Both the position numbers and the translations under genes were made by a program. Below, one piece after another: positions 61,544 to 64,000 of a stretch of DNA of 64,000 nt; position 1 is the stretch's first letter; each line of letters starts with the position of its first letter. The notes under the pieces were generated by a model. The model made no database searches. It had not been told where the DNA came from and saw only the letters and a list, made by a program, of their open reading frames with translations. This stretch comes from Spirosoma terrae (lineage in GTDB: Bacteria; Bacteroidota; Bacteroidia; Cytophagales; Spirosomataceae), in contig NZ_JAAFZH010000018.1 of NCBI RefSeq assembly GCF_010435915.1, positions 62,001 through 126,000 of the forward strand, read 5' to 3'.

Positions 61544-64000
61544 ATGATTTCAGAAAAAGAATTAGCTACCCGATTATTGCTGGCCGATTTTGACTCGGAC
61601 AATTTAGAAATTGTGCCACTAGGGTCGCCAGAAGGGTTAGACGAAGATTACGAACTACCGCCAAACTTACCTATTCTGCCTGTTCGCAATACAGTGTTAT
61701 TTCCAGGCATGGTTATTCCCGTTACGGTTGGTCGAGCAAAATCAATCCGGCTTGTAAAAAAAGCCTATAAAGGAAACCGAATCATTGGTGTAGTTGCCCA
61801 GTTAAATCAGCAAAAAGACGAGCCAACTGCCGACGACCTGTACCGCTTCGGAACAGTCGCCTATATCATAAAAATGATTACGCTACCGGATGGTAATATC
61901 ACCATTATCATTCAGGGCAAGAAGCGCTTCGAAATTCAGCAGTTTATTCAGGAAGAGCCTTTCATGACAGCCCAGGTTCGTCAGATCGAGGACTCGTTCC
62001 CGAATGTGAACCGTAAAGAAGGCAAAGCCTTATTGCAGTCGGTAAAGGATGCTGCGTATAAGATCTTACGCCTTAATCCCGAAATACCTCAGGAAGCCCG
62101 TATTGCACTGGACAATATCGAAAGTCCAACATTTCTGTTGCACTTCCTATCGTCGAACATTAACGCCGAAGTTGCTGATAAACAGCGGCTATTGGAAACC
62201 CTGGAAGGAAACCAGCAGGCAAACCTGCTTCTGGAATACACGCTACGTGAAGTTCAGCTTCTGGAGCTAAAGCGTGAAATTCAATCCAAAGCCTCATCGG
62301 ATCTCGATCAGCAGCAGCGCGATTATTATCTGCGCCAGCAGATGAAGGTGTTGCAGGATGAATTGGGTATGGATAATCCAGACCGTGAAATCGATGAACT
62401 CCGGATGCGGGCCGATCGGAAGAAATGGCCAGCTGAAGTACGCGCCCATTTCGACAAAGAACTGAACAAGCTCCAACGTATTAATCCAATGGCTCCTGAA
62501 TATCCGGTGACCATGAACTACATTGAGCTAATGGTCGATCTGCCCTGGAATGAGTATACGAAAGACAATTTCGATCTGAAACGGGCGCAGAAAATTCTGG
62601 ATGCTGACCATTTTGGTCTGGAAAAAGTAAAAGAACGGATCATTGAATATCTGGCCGTTCTGAAACTTAAAAACGATATGAAGGCCCCGATTCTGTGCCT
62701 CTACGGTCCTCCTGGTGTTGGTAAAACGTCGCTGGGTAAGTCGGTAGCCAAAGCACTGGGGCGTAAATACAGCCGTATGGCCTTAGGTGGTGTACACGAT
62801 GAAGCAGAAATTCGCGGACACCGTAAAACCTATATTGGCGCCATGCCGGGTAAGGTTATTCAAAATATCCGGAAATGTGGCTCGTCTAATCCAGTCTTTA
62901 TTCTGGACGAAATAGACAAGGTAAGCTCTGATTTCCGGGGTGATCCATCGTCGGCTTTACTCGAAGTACTTGATCCGGAACAGAACTCAACGTTCATGGA
63001 TAATTACCTGGAAACGGAATATGACCTTTCCAGAGTTTTGTTTATCGCTACGGCCAACTCGCTCGATACTATTCATCCGGCCCTTCGCGACCGAATGGAG
63101 ATCATCGACATTACAGGCTACACCGTTGAAGAGAAGGTCCAGATTGCCAAGAAATACCTGATTCCTAAACAACGCAAAGATCATGGTCTAAAGCCTAAAG
63201 ATCTGATTATTGAAGACAAGGCCATCCTTCGCATTATTGAAGGTTATACCCGCGAATCGGGGGTTCGGAATCTGGAGCAAAAAATCGGGGCACTGGTGCG
63301 TAAAGTGGCGAAATCAATTGCCATGGAGGAAGACTACACGCATACGGTGAAAGCCGCCGATGTGCCTAAGATGCTGGGAGCAGAGATCTTCGATAAAGAA
63401 CTCTATGCCGACGACGATATTGCTGGCGTTGTTACGGGCCTGGCCTGGACACAGGTAGGTGGCGAAATCCTGCTTATTGAGTCAAGTCTGAGTCGTGGAA
63501 AAGGCGTATTGACCTTATCGGGGCAGTTGGGCGACGTAATGAAAGAATCGGCGATTACAGCGCTGTCTTACATGAAAGCCCATGCTGATGAACTAGGTAT
63601 CGACTACCGGATCTTCAATAATTACGATCTGCACATTCATATTCCGGCGGGTGCCGTTCCAAAAGATGGTCCTTCGGCAGGTATTACTATGCTAACGTCA
63701 ATGACCTCCATTTATACGCAACGCAAGGTGAAGCCCTACGTAGCAATGACGGGTGAAGTAACGTTACGTGGTAAAGTATTACCGGTGGGTGGTATTAAGG
63801 AGAAAATACTGGCGGCCAATCGAGCCGGTATTAAAGAGATTATTCTCTGCTCAAAAAACCGGAAGGATATTGAGGAAATCAACACTACGTATATCAAGGA
63901 CCTGAAATTCCACTACGTAGATAATGTTAGCCAGGTTCTCGACATTGCGCTATTACCGCATCAGGTTGGCAAACCGATGAAATTTATACTACCTGACGAG
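61544..64000 (+). CDS. lon: ATP-dependent protease Lon, C-terminal end cut by window edge
   Basis: 819 residues are visible from [16 protein letters not shown] and no stop is reached; this is nearly the whole protein for Bacteroidota. N-terminal Lon domain ([19 protein letters not shown]), AAA+ module with Walker A GPPGVGKT at 388-395 and Walker [11 protein letters not shown], then the protease domain with the catalytic dyad Ser711 (PKDGPSAG) and Lys752 (GGIKEKI). It degrades misfolded and short-lived regulatory proteins in the cytoplasm. Expression probably depends on sigma-54 plus the dyad in its leader. Confidence 0.96.
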   Translation, partial: MISEKELATRLLLADFDSDNLEIVPLGSPEGLDEDYELPPNLPILPVRNTVLFPGMVIPVTVGRAKSIRLVKKAYKGNRIIGVVAQLNQQKDEPTADDLYRFGTVAYIIKMITLPDGNITIIIQGKKRFEIQQFIQEEPFMTAQVRQIEDSFPNVNRKEGKALLQSVKDAAYKILRLNPEIPQEARIALDNIESPTFLLHFLSSNINAEVADKQRLLETLEGNQQANLLLEYTLREVQLLELKREIQSKASSDLDQQQRDYYLRQQMKVLQDELGMDNPDREIDELRMRADRKKWPAEVRAHFDKELNKLQRINPMAPEYPVTMNYIELMVDLPWNEYTKDNFDLKRAQKILDADHFGLEKVKERIIEYLAVLKLKNDMKAPILCLYGPPGVGKTSLGKSVAKALGRKYSRMALGGVHDEAEIRGHRKTYIGAMPGKVIQNIRKCGSSNPVFILDEIDKVSSDFRGDPSSALLEVLDPEQNSTFMDNYLETEYDLSRVLFIATANSLDTIHPALRDRMEIIDITGYTVEEKVQIAKKYLIPKQRKDHGLKPKDLIIEDKAILRIIEGYTRESGVRNLEQKIGALVRKVAKSIAMEEDYTHTVKAADVPKMLGAEIFDKELYADDDIAGVVTGLAWTQVGGEILLIESSLSRGKGVLTLSGQLGDVMKESAITALSYMKAHADELGIDYRIFNNYDLHIHIPAGAVPKDGPSAGITMLTSMTSIYTQRKVKPYVAMTGEVTLRGKVLPVGGIKEKILAANRAGIKEIILCSKNRKDIEEINTTYIKDLKFHYVDNVSQVLDIALLPHQVGKPMKFILPDE

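Noticed and set aside
1-64000. tRNA, rRNA, CRISPR arrays, prophage or insertion sequences
   Set aside because: No cloverleaf, rRNA-like segment, regularly spaced repeat array, integrase or transposase gene was seen in any gap or frame.

Overview
The window is a stretch of chromosome from a Bacteroidota bacterium, most likely Cytophagales close to Spirosoma. The evidence is a SusC/SusD pair under an ECF sigma/FecR switch, two subtilases with type IX secretion (T9SS) C-terminal sorting domains, TAnnTTTG-type promoter elements, little Shine-Dalgarno signal, several TTG starts, and a planctomycete-like set of DUF1501/DUF1800/DUF1549/DUF1553 and heme-binding CxxCH proteins. No phage, integrase, transposase, CRISPR, rRNA or tRNA was found.

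Layout. 1-452: 3' truncated purE (minus). 557-3295: DUF1800 then DUF1501 (minus). 3580-10937: ECF sigma factor, FecR anti-sigma, STN-bearing SusC, and a SusD gene broken by a one-base frameshift. 11243-13393: PQQ-type dehydrogenase with an inserted cytochrome c. 13675-17226: very large carboxypeptidase-regulatory/macroglobulin-like protein with a TonB plug and no barrel. 17227-19364: two unknown small genes flanked by a 134-bp near-perfect duplication. 19365-26265: two tandem secreted subtilases. 26417-31350: ThuA-like protein, a giant SGNH/propeller/HEAT/cytochrome c protein and a ketose 3-epimerase, probably one sugar-oxidation operon. 31426-33643: MscS channel and small proteins. 33792-40158: DUF1553/DUF1549 cytochrome, DUF4932-like and DUF1501 operon (minus). 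40438-49191: tripartite ABC efflux system (adaptor, TolC, ATPase, two permeases) with its own sigma-54 response regulator and histidine kinase. 49199-51826: DUF2231-cytochrome-LRR protein and NHL-repeat protein (minus). 52007-55659: Spy-like protein, free-methionine-sulfoxide reductase, mreD, mreC, mreB (minus). 55904-64000: GH3-family enzyme, MntA/HepT toxin-antitoxin pair, dxr, rseP, DUF6702 and lon (truncated at the window end).

How it fits together. Much of the window deals with the envelope and with carbohydrate capture and oxidation: outer-membrane uptake (SusCD), periplasmic quinoprotein or heme dehydrogenases, a 3-epimerase and ThuA suggest keto-sugar chemistry. The most notable regulatory signals are a consensus sigma-54 promoter plus a dyad in front of lon, a cluster of TGTGCGA/TCGCACA half-sites ahead of the efflux operon that encodes a sigma-54 activator, a duplicated leader whose hairpin stem changed in a compensatory way, and several long perfect inverted repeats between genes, including a 40-bp one joining two convergent stop codons.
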